64,000 nucleotides of DNA, taken from Lachnospiraceae bacterium. GTDB lineage: Bacteria > Bacillota > Clostridia > Lachnospirales > Lachnospiraceae. This document shows, in pieces, positions 43,844 to 50,841 of this stretch. The notes under the pieces are model-generated. The model saw only the letters and a program-made list of their open reading frames with translations. It did not search any database and was not told the DNA's origin. The stretch covers positions 1 to 64,000 of the forward strand of contig CABJAW010000001.1 of the NCBI GenBank assembly GCA_902363665.1. Direction: 5' to 3'. The number at the start of each line of letters is the position of its first letter. Within the stretch, counting starts at the first letter, position 1. The translations under genes were made by a program, and so were the position numbers.

Positions 43844-45176
43844 CAGTTAGTTCCTTTCCTTCCTGCAATGCTGCAAGATTCCTTTCTTCAAAACTTCCCT
43901 TTACCAGTAGGTAATAGTAGAAACATGGTCTGTTCTGACCGATTCTGTGTATACGTTTCTTTGATTGTTCCCAAAGATCACAAGACCCTTTTCCGAGGGG
44001 CAGTGTAAAATACACAATCTTATTTGCTTTCTGATAGTTACCACCCATTGCCCCTGCTTGGTACTGAACAAATGTGACACTGTTATCTACACATTCATAT
44101 GCATACATTGAACGTCCTGAACCATTTACAAAACTGACTTCCCTGTTAAGTGATTCACATATTTTTCTAAGTCTTGTCAGTTCTTCATTGAAGTTATAAA
44201 ACACAATCAACCGATCTTCAGTTGATTCCAGTAAGTCCCTGAATGCTTCCAGTTTTTCCTTATGCCATTGACCGCACAGTTGTCTGCAATATAATGTTTT
44301 GGTCAGGCTATTATCACCGATCAACTCAACCCTTGGTGTCACATCTTCACCTTCAAAATCTGAATCATCTTTGAATCTGACTAAGTTCCTTGTATCAAGT
44401 TCCAAGTAATTGTGTTTGATGAAAAACTTATATTCATTTGTAATCTTCAAGAAAATTTTCTGTTCAGTCTGTTCAGGCAGTTCAATCACTTCTTCTGTTT
44501 TCATAAACACTGCACCAAACTGTGTAAGTCTTTTCTTCAAATGCTCAACGTGCTTATATCCTGTGATTACTTCTTTCTTGTACCCATCACCATTTTCAAT
44601 CCATTCTGTCTGAACATAGGAAGCATAAAAGGCTTTCTTGTTAATATCCCAACCTAACAACTTAAGCTGTGACCACAACCGTTCATACTTTCCTGCTGTT
44701 GGTGTACCTGACAGCAAGATCACGCTTTCCGGTTGTAACTTCAATATGAATTTTGACCGTTTAGCGTTTTCATTACATATAAGGCTTGATTCATCAAGTA
44801 ACAATGTAAAGTCGGTTATATGGGCTATATACTTACGTCTGAATACCAAATCATAATTGATTACACCGACAATCTGAATGTTCTGATCATACAGGTCTTT
44901 GGTTTCAACCAGTGTACGGAAGTTCACACCTTCACTTTTCTTGGTCAAGTCCATAACTCTGTATTCCGGGTAATACGTTTTCATGTGATCAACCCAATCA
45001 TCAACCTTTGACTTTTGGCATACGATCAGATTTACCGTATTGTTCAGCAAGTACATTTTTTCAGCCCCTACAAAAGTTTTACCAAGTCCCATATCTAAGT
45101 AATAAGCACACCTGTTTTTATCATCAGTCAGGTTCAGCACTTCTTCCTGATGGGGCATGAATTGAAGATCATTCAT
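43824..45176 (-). CDS. SNF2-like superfamily 2 helicase
   Basis: 450 residues with Walker A MGLGKT, a DESS box in place of DEAH, LLSGTPTAG (motif III), and motif VI SKKRIHRIGQ. This is the compact phage type of SNF2/DEAD helicase frequently encoded next to VRR-NUC and primase genes. It probably remodels DNA or displaces proteins in replication. The start is supported by overlap with the preceding gene. Confidence 0.9.
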   Translation of the reverse strand: MNDLQFMPHQEEVLNLTDDKNRCAYYLDMGLGKTFVGAEKMYLLNNTVNLIVCQKSKVDDWVDHMKTYYPEYRVMDLTKKSEGVNFRTLVETKDLYDQNIQIVGVINYDLVFRRKYIAHITDFTLLLDESSLICNENAKRSKFILKLQPESVILLSGTPTAGKYERLWSQLKLLGWDINKKAFYASYVQTEWIENGDGYKKEVITGYKHVEHLKKRLTQFGAVFMKTEEVIELPEQTEQKIFLKITNEYKFFIKHNYLELDTRNLVRFKDDSDFEGEDVTPRVELIGDNSLTKTLYCRQLCGQWHKEKLEAFRDLLESTEDRLIVFYNFNEELTRLRKICESLNREVSFVNGSGRSMYAYECVDNSVTFVQYQAGAMGGNYQKANKIVYFTLPLGKGSCDLWEQSKKRIHRIGQNRPCFYYYLLVKGSFEERNLAALQEGKELTDELFNT

Positions 45177-45909
45177 CTACCTTAATGCCTGTACACTGTT
45201 CAAAGATTTCAGCATCAAAGTTTGGTATTGACTTAATGTAATTCCTCTGAAAGTCTGATAAGCTGCCCCACCATAACTGACCACATTCAGATTCATTAAG
45301 CACTTTGAGATAACCGCCTGTTGTTTCATAGGTCGGATTTGCTGCCTTTTCTTCATCAGTCATATCTTCTTCATACACCCATTCAACAACGTCTTTTGGT
45401 ATCTGATTCAGTAAATATCTTGCATCTGATCTCAACCAATCGTTATAGGTTATATCTGACGGTTTATTGAACAGCGTGATCTTCTGTTCTTCTGTATTAA
45501 AACAACCAGTATTGAAAGAAGATTTGTTGCAGTCCCCGGTGTTCCAGTCCCCGGTGTTCCTGTTCCCGGTGTTCCAGTCCCCGGTGTTGCAGAATCCTGT
45601 GCAATCCTTTCCAGTATTTACGATTGTCAAAAGTTCCTGCCAAGGAATTTCACGCACGATCTGAATTTTATTGGTGCATGATTTCTTACCGTCTGTATCT
45701 ACTTCACCAAGTGCAACTACCTCTGCAACCTTGTTTTCAGAATTAAAACTGTAATAGCTGAAACAGTCAGCAGCTTTTTCACAAAAATGAAAACCTCTAT
45801 CACAACATCTTGGCTTAACATCTTCTTCAAAGATTTTTCCTACTTCATACTGGAAACCTCTGCAAGTCCAGTCAGGGTTGAATACCTTATAACCTTTAAC
45901 TTCACTCAT
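45169..45909 (-). CDS. DUF7666-like protein with NTG pentapeptide-type repeats
   Basis: 246 residues. The N-terminal part (CRGFQYEVGKIFEEDVKPRC, then GFHFCEKAADCFSYY) fits a domain of unknown function seen in phages. Residues about 106-140 are five-residue repeats (NTGDWNTGNRNTGDWNTG), expected to form a right-handed beta-helix. The C-terminal part is unique, with WWGSLSDFQRNYIKSIPN. The repeat DNA (15-base units) could change length by slippage. The role is unknown. Confidence 0.78.
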   Translation of the reverse strand: MSEVKGYKVFNPDWTCRGFQYEVGKIFEEDVKPRCCDRGFHFCEKAADCFSYYSFNSENKVAEVVALGEVDTDGKKSCTNKIQIVREIPWQELLTIVNTGKDCTGFCNTGDWNTGNRNTGDWNTGDCNKSSFNTGCFNTEEQKITLFNKPSDITYNDWLRSDARYLLNQIPKDVVEWVYEEDMTDEEKAANPTYETTGGYLKVLNESECGQLWWGSLSDFQRNYIKSIPNFDAEIFEQCTGIKVDE

Positions 45910-45923
45910 TTTCTTTCACCTCT

Positions 45924-46343
45924 CTATACTGTAATTCCTTCGATCTCTGCAAAACGTTTTGCGTTGATGAAGTACACCCATCTGTTATCAGATGTATGAA
46001 TACCGTAACCCCAAGGGAAAACCCCTTGCTGTAACCCCTTACGAACTGTGTTGTGGTTCATTTGTAACAGCTTTGCAGCCTTTTCCACATCTAACCGGGG
46101 AATTACCCCATTTCTTAATTCAGCAGTTGGAAGTACAACCACCTGTTCATCAGATTTTGAAAAGTAATCTGATTCAAGTCCAAGTGCTACTGCAATAGCA
46201 CTCTGAACATCTTCTGACGGTATCTGTTTACCTGAAAGGTACTGACTGACAGAACCTTTACTTTTTCCAGTCATACCGCACACCTGACGTTGATTCAGAT
46301 GTAATTCTTGCATAGCCTGTTTTAACTTTTCACTGAATGTCAT
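45924..46343 (-). CDS. XRE helix-turn-helix plus second HTH domain regulator
   Basis: 139 residues. The first 60 are an XRE domain (LNQRQVCGMTGKSKGSVSQY), and the last 60 look like an excisionase/MerR-type HTH (RLDVEKAAKLLQMNHNTVRK). It may control early genes or excision. An operator-like palindrome (46363-46383) lies 20 bases upstream of its start. Confidence 0.82.
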   Translation of the reverse strand: MTFSEKLKQAMQELHLNQRQVCGMTGKSKGSVSQYLSGKQIPSEDVQSAIAVALGLESDYFSKSDEQVVVLPTAELRNGVIPRLDVEKAAKLLQMNHNTVRKGLQQGVFPWGYGIHTSDNRWVYFINAKRFAEIEGITV

Positions 46344-46362
46344 TTTGCTTCACTCCTTTGTT

Positions 46363-46383
46363 TGGTAGATATTTTATCTACTT
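46363..46383. promoter_or_regulatory. Repressor operator copy inside the early operon
   Basis: TGGTAGAT-ATTTT-ATCTACTT matches the 21-base switch operator with two changes. It lies in the 41-base gap between genes at 46385 and 46343, with no clear promoter. Confidence 0.65.
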
Positions 46384-46384
46384 T

Positions 46385-46588
46385 TTAAGCAAAAAAAATC
46401 TTGTTTGCTTCTTCATTCGTCAACTTCAAAAGTTCTTTCAACACTTTAATTTCAGACGCTTTGAACTCTGTTTCATTGTTGACTTTCTTCATCAATCCAT
46501 AATAAGTTAAACCGCATTTTTCAGCTAAGAACTGTAACTTATAGCCGGATTCATCAATCTTTTGTCTTAACAATGTTGTGTTTGTCAT
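46385..46588 (-). CDS. Small Cro-like HTH protein
   Basis: 67 residues. LQFLAEKCGLTYYGLMKKVN reads as a compact HTH followed by FKASEIKVLKELLKLTNEEA. Such proteins are common second genes of the early operon in Firmicute phages. It shares one base with the gene upstream. Confidence 0.75.
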   Translation of the reverse strand: MTNTTLLRQKIDESGYKLQFLAEKCGLTYYGLMKKVNNETEFKASEIKVLKELLKLTNEEANKIFFA

Positions 46589-46803
46589 TACTTCTCACCA
46601 CCTTCTGTTGTTGGGAATGGGCTTTTGTTGTACTGTCTGTGTATTCTGATACCGATTCTGTCACCCGGTAATTCCTTGCGGTCAACAATACTGTATTCCT
46701 GTTTCTTTGCTTCAATATCAGCAATGTAACGATCAAGTTCAGATGCAGAATCAAATTCAAGCATCAGATCAATACAACCTGCAATTACTTTCTTCATTTG
46801 CAC
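46588..46803 (-). CDS. Small early protein, unknown
   Basis: 71 residues (MQMKKVIAGCIDLMLEFDSA), with DRYIADIEAKKQEYSIVDRK in the middle. ATG at 46803 is preceded by GGAAAGGAAGG. I do not recognise a function. Confidence 0.65.
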   Translation of the reverse strand: MQMKKVIAGCIDLMLEFDSASELDRYIADIEAKKQEYSIVDRKELPGDRIGIRIHRQYNKSPFPTTEGGEK

Positions 46804-47119
46804 AACCTTCCTTTCCGATCAGCAGCCCTTTTATAAATGTTGCCTGTTATGGGGTGGTTTTATTTTTCAGGGAATCACACACCAAGAAACCCTTATCAGA
46901 TTTCACACTAAAACCTGTAAACTTGCTGTCCTACTATAGAATTTTTATAGCGTGTTTTTCTATGAACCGCTGAACAGTTTCACATTAAAACTGAACAAAA
47001 CCTGTCAACCACTACATAACAGACAACACTTATAAAAGAACTGCTATCTTATTTTTGACCTACCATCATCAGTACCGGGTGGTCATTTCCGGTAGACGGT
47101 CATTACTGACCGTTTCGGC
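46804..47119. other. Intergenic stretch with palindrome in the early operon
   Basis: 316 bases without a supported gene. It contains a perfect palindrome ACGGTCA-TTAC-TGACCGT (47096-47113) and, about 10 bases left of it, a looser TGACC...GGTCA pair (47057-47084). A minus-strand TTGACA near 46996 may start a transcript for the gene at 46803, but the -10 box is weak. Confidence 0.4.
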
Positions 47120-47311
47120 TTATATCTGTTTTCCACCCTTAAAGGTTGCTACTGTAAAATATCCGTCACTTATTCGTTCACGATATACACAAAAATCACC
47201 AGTAACGATTGCACGTTTTCCTGTCTTATCCATTACCATGTAGAAAATATCAGGGTGGTGCAAACTCATTTGTTCAGCTTCTTTCATTTTCTCTTCTACA
47301 CTAATTTTCAT
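47120..47311 (-). CDS. Small early protein, unknown
   Basis: 63 residues (MKISVEEKMKEAEQMSLHHP) with a beta-rich second half (RAIVTGDFCVYRERISDGYF). A reasonable ribosome site precedes it. The function is unknown. Confidence 0.6.
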   Translation of the reverse strand: MKISVEEKMKEAEQMSLHHPDIFYMVMDKTGKRAIVTGDFCVYRERISDGYFTVATFKGGKQI

Positions 47312-47316
47312 TTATT

Positions 47317-47577
47317 TTACCCCTCTATTAAATCCCTGATCAATATAATAACTCTGATTTTTGAACACTTTTCTGATTCTTCATAATACAGAACTTCTTT
47401 TACTGAAATCAGTTCAACCTCATAACATTCGTTGTATTCTGCCATAAGAAAATCTTCTGTTGATCTGAATGAATCCACCTCACCACAAGTTGTATTTACC
47501 AGTCTAACGTTCACATATCTGTAATTTTTCTTAAGAAGTTCCTGAACAATGCCAAGTCTTAATTCAGCCATTGTCAT
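47317..47577 (-). CDS. Small early protein, unknown
   Basis: 86 residues (MTMAELRLGIVQELLKKNYR), alpha/beta, with an acidic end. Its first ATG overlaps the stop of a 17-codon leader frame (47574-47627), so initiation may depend on translation of that leader. The function is unknown. Confidence 0.65.
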   Translation of the reverse strand: MTMAELRLGIVQELLKKNYRYVNVRLVNTTCGEVDSFRSTEDFLMAEYNECYEVELISVKEVLYYEESEKCSKIRVIILIRDLIEG

Positions 47578-47627
47578 TTTCTGATCTTAATTTCTTCTTT
47601 CTTATAACCGTACTTCATTAAATTCAT
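47574..47627 (-). CDS. 17-residue leader-like ORF, first of the early operon
   Basis: MNLMKYGYKKEEIKIRK, followed by TGA that overlaps the next start (ATGA). AAAGGACGG lies upstream. The sequence before it (AAACCAAAGGAATGAAA, then TTTGGACTATG) is nearly repeated on the opposite strand before the integrase gene. It may be a control leader rather than a functional peptide. Confidence 0.45.
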   Translation of the reverse strand: MNLMKYGYKKEEIKIRK

Positions 47628-47660
47628 AGTCCAAACCGTCCTTTCATTCCTTTGGTTTTA

Positions 47661-47724
47661 CCTGCTGCAACAGGTTCTTTTATTCGTTCCCGGTCATCAT
47701 GGATGGGGTGAGTAACCGGGAACG
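47661..47724. promoter_or_regulatory. Hairpins in the early leader (untranslated)
   Basis: CGTTCCCGGT (47685-47694) and ACCGGGAACG (47715-47724) are perfect 10-base arms; beside them ACCTG-N6-CAGGT (about 47660-47675). They lie in the gene-free stretch 47628-48153, downstream of the early promoter and before the first early gene, so they can fold in the leader RNA and may serve attenuation or antitermination. Nothing else recognisable lies between 47725 and 48008. Confidence 0.45.
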
Positions 47725-48008
47725 GATTCAAAAAACAAAGTGCTGTGTCCTCTCGCTTGTTGATTCTTCCGTTTAACTGCTTCTTGTTTAAGGAGTAAAG
47801 TCACTATTGGCTAGTGCTGAAATGTTTTCTTCAATTAGTACAGTTCACTTTGCTTTCTTGTCCTACAGTTCCTACTTTCTTCAACTGTTTTGCCGGGTCA
47901 TGTTTATTCTTCACACACTCTGTCTGATACATTTGTCAGCATAACTACCATGTTACTTGTGTGCAGCCCTATCGCTTCACCCGATCTTTCCTGCTTTCTT
48001 TGTTTTTG

Positions 48009-48029
48009 AAGTAGATGTTTTATCTACTG
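48009..48029. promoter_or_regulatory. Switch operator O1
   Basis: AAGTAGAT-GTTTT-ATCTACTG. It lies just downstream of the early promoter -10 box, where a bound repressor would block initiation. A half-site (GGTAGAT, 48047-48053) lies in the promoter spacer. Confidence 0.8.
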
Positions 48030-48034
48030 ACATC

Positions 48035-48063
48035 ATAATACATGATGGTAGATAGAATGTCAA
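48035..48063 (-). promoter_or_regulatory. Early (lytic) promoter
   Basis: On the minus strand TTGACA (48063-48058), a 17-base spacer and TATTAT (48040-48035): near-perfect sigma-70-type elements. It directs transcription into the early minus-strand genes. Operator copies overlap and follow it. Confidence 0.8.
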
Positions 48064-48088
48064 CAGTTATTTTGAAAAAACTTGAAAA

Positions 48089-48109
48089 AAGTTGATATTT
48101 AATCTATTT
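48089..48109. promoter_or_regulatory. Switch operator O2 (imperfect)
   Basis: AAGTTGAT-ATTTA-ATCTATTT, related to the 21-base operator with several changes. It covers the -35 box of the repressor promoter, so binding here could autoregulate the repressor. Confidence 0.6.
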
Positions 48110-48120
48110 CATGGTATTCT
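48092..48120 (+). promoter_or_regulatory. Repressor promoter
   Basis: TTGATA (48092-48097), 17-base spacer, TATTCT (48115-48120), followed by AAGGAAGG and the repressor ATG at 48154. It is divergent from the early promoter, the usual CI/Cro-like switch arrangement. Confidence 0.65.
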
Positions 48121-48153
48121 TTACTTATAAACAAGGAAAGGAAGGTAATCTTA

Positions 48154-48558
48154 ATGAGTATAGGTCAACGTATAAAAAGTAGACGTGAAGAATTGGGAAT
48201 GTCACAGGAAGATCTTGCACATCGGATTGGTTATAAAAGTAAATCATCCATAAATAAGATTGAACTTGACATACAGCAATTAAGACAATCTAAGATTAAG
48301 CAGATTGCAGATGCACTTGAAACTACGACAGATTATATTATGGGTTGGTCTGAAAAGAAAAATGATGAACCAAAAGAAAAGCATGATGTTACTGATCTTA
48401 TTAAAAATCAATATGGTTCAGACGTGTATGAACTTGTTCAGTTATATTTAAAACTGAATGAAGCAGGTAAAAAGAAGATCATGGAAGAACTTCATGATAC
48501 TGCTGCACTAGAAAAATACACCGAACCTGTAAAAAGGGATGCTCAAAAAATGGCATAA
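48154..48558 (+). CDS. CI-like XRE repressor without peptidase domain
   Basis: 134 residues. Residues 1-65 form an XRE domain (LGMSQEDLAHRIGYKSKSSI, then LRQSKIKQIADALETTTDYI). The rest is a helical region (VYELVQLYLKLNEAGKKKIM) that likely dimerises. There is no S24 self-cleavage domain, so induction must work in another way than RecA-driven self-cutting. It is the first plus-strand gene and reads from the promoter at 48092; likely binds the AAGTAGAT palindromes. Confidence 0.85.
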   Translation: MSIGQRIKSRREELGMSQEDLAHRIGYKSKSSINKIELDIQQLRQSKIKQIADALETTTDYIMGWSEKKNDEPKEKHDVTDLIKNQYGSDVYELVQLYLKLNEAGKKKIMEELHDTAALEKYTEPVKRDAQKMA

Positions 48559-48622
48559 TGTACCAAGTTTGGAAACATCAGGAAAATATTATAATTGTAG
48601 ATTTTAGAAAGGATGGTTAATC

Positions 48623-49099
48623 ATGGGATTTTTAAGAAGTACAAAAGGCTCTATCATTAGTGACTATTTCCAGTTACAGGAAGATATTGCAGGTTTTTCA
48701 AAAGGTTATATGTATGACGTTGCGTTGTATAATGATCATTTAGAAATTACCTCAATGCAGAAACGCAAGCTGTTACTTAATTATGATCAGATCACAGATG
48801 TGTTCTATGGTGGAAAGACTGAACTTGTTCAAAAACCAAAGTCTGTGATTGGTAGGGCTGTAGTCGGTGGTGTAATATTTGGCGGTGTTGGTGCAATAGT
48901 TGGTGCTGCATCCGGTACAGGTACAAAAACCGAAAAGAAAACACACCTGTATTTTATCATCAGTTACACCAGTTCAGACGGTGAAGATAAATATATACAG
49001 TTTGAAGATACTAGAATGTACAAAGGTCTTAAGCTATCCAAAAAGCTGAAAGAGCTTGCACATATAGAATCAGCACCTACAGGTGACGTTCAGCTTTAA
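48623..49099 (+). CDS. Lysogeny-module protein: PH-like domain with glycine zipper
   Basis: 158 residues. The first 75 look like a bacterial PH-type beta domain (MYDVALYNDHLEITSMQKRK, then LLLNYDQITDVFYGGKT); an inserted glycine-zipper helix (AVVGGVIFGGVGAIVGAASG, about 75-95) follows; the end returns to beta strands (HLYFIISYTSSDGEDKYIQF). Glycine zippers insert into membranes. Being expressed with the repressor in the lysogen, it may be a moron giving superinfection exclusion or stress resistance. The function is unproven. Confidence 0.75.
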   Translation: MGFLRSTKGSIISDYFQLQEDIAGFSKGYMYDVALYNDHLEITSMQKRKLLLNYDQITDVFYGGKTELVQKPKSVIGRAVVGGVIFGGVGAIVGAASGTGTKTEKKTHLYFIISYTSSDGEDKYIQFEDTRMYKGLKLSKKLKELAHIESAPTGDVQL

Positions 49100-49294
49100 C
49101 GGTTACGGTTGGTTACGGTTACACTTAAAATCTATATCTTATATATTTTACTTTTTAATGTACTTTATTTTTTTATTCATATAAGCGTTATATAAAGAAC
49201 TTGTAACGAACCGTAGACAAGTGTAACCGCCTTGTAAATCAAGGTAATATAACTGTAACCTCGACCGTAACTAAAGCGTAACCAAGTGTAACCA
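49097..49294. repeat. Iteron-like region B: GGTTAC repeats around an AT-rich core
   Basis: Four GGTT units (TAACGGTTACGGTTGGTTAC, 49097-49116, and one more) lie left, then an AT-rich core of about 80 bases, then at least five inverted units (AACCGTAGAC, GTGTAACCGCC, TGTAACC, CGTAACC, GTGTAACC). It mirrors region A at 34054-34315 in order and shares AACCGTAGACAA and a TTGTAAATCAAGG-like stretch. It sits between the lysogeny gene and integrase gene. No supported gene lies in 49100-49427. Confidence 0.7.
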
Positions 49295-49341
49295 GTAAAT
49301 AAAAGACCCCAACCGTTGCAGCGGTCAGGGTCAGCAAAACC

Positions 49342-49372
49342 AAACCAAAGGAATGAAATGATTTGGACTATG
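49342..49372 (+). repeat. Leader element repeated upstream of integrase
   Basis: AAACCAAAGGAATGAAA-TGA-TTTGGACTATG. On the minus strand the same sequence with GGACGG in place of TGA precedes the 17-codon ORF at 47658-47625. Here the ATG opens only MQKPL before a stop. The element includes the ribosome site AAAGGA, so it may be a shared translation control leader. Confidence 0.55.
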
Positions 49373-49427
49373 CAAAAACCATTATAGCATTCATTCCTTA
49401 TGGTTTCAATGAAAGGAAGTGCTATTT

Positions 49428-50702
49428 ATGCAAGGTGGAGTAAGAAAAAGAGGTACAACATGGTCATATTATTTTGACCTTGGAAAAATTGACGGTAAAA
49501 GAAAGAAAAAAGAAAAAGGTGGGTTCAGAACTAAGAAGGAAGCTGAACAGGCATTGACTGCTGCTATGAATGAATACAATAATGCCGGGACTGTATTTGA
49601 ACCGACAGAAATAACGGTTGCTGATTACCTGAATCAGTGGTTTGATCTGTACTGTAAGACCAACCTGAAATATAACACCCAAGTGGGATATTTAAGAATC
49701 ATTCAAGGGCATCTAATTCCAAAGTTCGGTGTATACCGTCTAAAAGCAATCACCCCGGCAGTATTACAAGAGTATGCTGTTGAATTAAAAATGAACGGTA
49801 ATTCAAAAAGTCATTTAGTTGGTATTTTGTCTGTATTCAGTGCAGCACTGAATTATGCAGTTGAACCAATGCACTATTTACAATCAAACCCTATGCAGTA
49901 TGTGAAATTTCCAAAGGTTGAAAGAAAACCACGTGAACGAATTGTACTGACATTAGATGAATGGTGCAAAATTCGTGACAGATTTCAAAACACCCGGTAC
50001 TACATACCTTTAATGATCGGATTTTATACAGGCTTACGAATATCAGAAACCTTTGGTCTTACTTGGGATGATATTGATTTTGATAAAAGAAAAATATCTG
50101 TAAATAAGCAGATTGTAAAACGTAACTTTGGGGCAGATGTAAGAAAGGTTGTTGAAAAGAAAGGTAAGAAAGAACAGCGTTCATCTTGGTACTTTACTAC
50201 ACCAAAAACATTTACTTCCATTCGTGAAGTCCCTTTTGGTGAAACACTATATCAGGCATTGAAACAGGAAAAAGCTGAACAACTTAGGAATGAAATGAAG
50301 TATGGTGAATATTACACGATTCATGTTAAAAAGATTGAAACTGATGAAAAGGGTAATGACATGATCAGGATTGTACCAATTCAAAAATGTGTTGAAAGTC
50401 CACTACAGCGTATCAGGTTGGTGTGTATTGATGAAAACGGTCAGTATACTTCCACTGATTCATTTAAGTATTGCAGTAGGGTTATACACCATGAAATGCA
50501 TCTTGCCTTTGATTATCACAGCTTAAGGCACACCCACGCAACACTGTTAATTGAATCCGGTGCTGATGTTAAGAATGTTCAAACACGATTGGGACACACC
50601 AATATAGAAACTACATTGCAGACCTATGTGCATGATACAGAAAAAATGGCTGAACGTTCTGTTGATCTCTTTGAAAAAATCACACAAGCAAAAACGTCAT
50701 AA
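49428..50702 (+). CDS. int: Tyrosine-type phage integrase
   Basis: About 424 residues. An arm-binding N-terminus (MQGGVRKRGTTWSYYFDLGK), a SAM-like core-binding domain (about 60-160), and the catalytic domain: Arg in FYTGLRISETFGL, HSLRHTHATLL (His-x-x-Arg), LGHTNIETT and the nucleophile Tyr in TLQTYVHDTEKM. The frame opens at a GTG at 49419, but GAAAGGA is right next to it, so ATG 49428 with proper spacing is chosen. It lies at the right prophage end beside the boundary repeat, followed by a terminator. Confidence 0.95.
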   Translation: MQGGVRKRGTTWSYYFDLGKIDGKRKKKEKGGFRTKKEAEQALTAAMNEYNNAGTVFEPTEITVADYLNQWFDLYCKTNLKYNTQVGYLRIIQGHLIPKFGVYRLKAITPAVLQEYAVELKMNGNSKSHLVGILSVFSAALNYAVEPMHYLQSNPMQYVKFPKVERKPRERIVLTLDEWCKIRDRFQNTRYYIPLMIGFYTGLRISETFGLTWDDIDFDKRKISVNKQIVKRNFGADVRKVVEKKGKKEQRSSWYFTTPKTFTSIREVPFGETLYQALKQEKAEQLRNEMKYGEYYTIHVKKIETDEKGNDMIRIVPIQKCVESPLQRIRLVCIDENGQYTSTDSFKYCSRVIHHEMHLAFDYHSLRHTHATLLIESGADVKNVQTRLGHTNIETTLQTYVHDTEKMAERSVDLFEKITQAKTS

Positions 50703-50713
50703 ATAAAAATATT

Positions 50714-50751
50714 GGGAGTGAATCCGCTGATTGTTCAGCGTGTTCACTCCC
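50714..50751 (+). terminator. Terminator after integrase
   Basis: GGGAGTGAA (50714-50722) pairs with TTCACTCCC (50743-50751), with an inner CGCTGA/TCAGCG pair, followed by TTTTC. A strong intrinsic terminator. Confidence 0.9.
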
Positions 50752-50784
50752 TTTTCTTTGTTCAGTGATGATTTTAAAAATTAC

Positions 50785-50816
50785 GGTGGCAAATGGGTGG
50801 CAAATCGACTGAACCA
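50785..50816 (+). repeat. Right boundary repeat (candidate integrase arm sites, attR side)
   Basis: Two GGTGGCAAA units (50785 and 50796, 11 bases apart) and CTGAACCA (50809-50816), the same order as at 9674-9708. It lies 33 bases past the integrase terminator and 26 bases before the rlmD stop. Confidence 0.6.
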
Positions 50817-50841
50817 CACTCATAAAAGCCTGTAAAACCGC

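Larger units (their letters stand above)
9674..50816. mobile_element. Complete siphovirus prophage with a DGR
   Basis: About 41 kb with integrase, repressor, replication, packaging, HK97-type head, siphovirus tail, DGR and lysis modules, all with intact reading frames. All genes from lysis to early control read on the minus strand; the lysogeny genes and integrase read on the plus strand. The ends are set by an imperfect direct repeat (9674-9708 and 50785-50816). Flanks are a decayed rlmD 3' fragment on the left and rlmD on the right. No obvious inactivating mutation was found, so it may be inducible. Confidence 0.9.

Noticed and set aside
45530..45600. Regular 15-base repeats looked like a small CRISPR array
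   Set aside because: They are in frame inside a coding gene, have no spacers and encode NTG pentapeptides.
9599..50839. AGCCTATAAAATC (9599) and AGCCTGTAAAACC (50827) as attachment core
   Set aside because: Two mismatches in 13 bases and AT-rich, so the match could be chance; not strong enough to name as the core.
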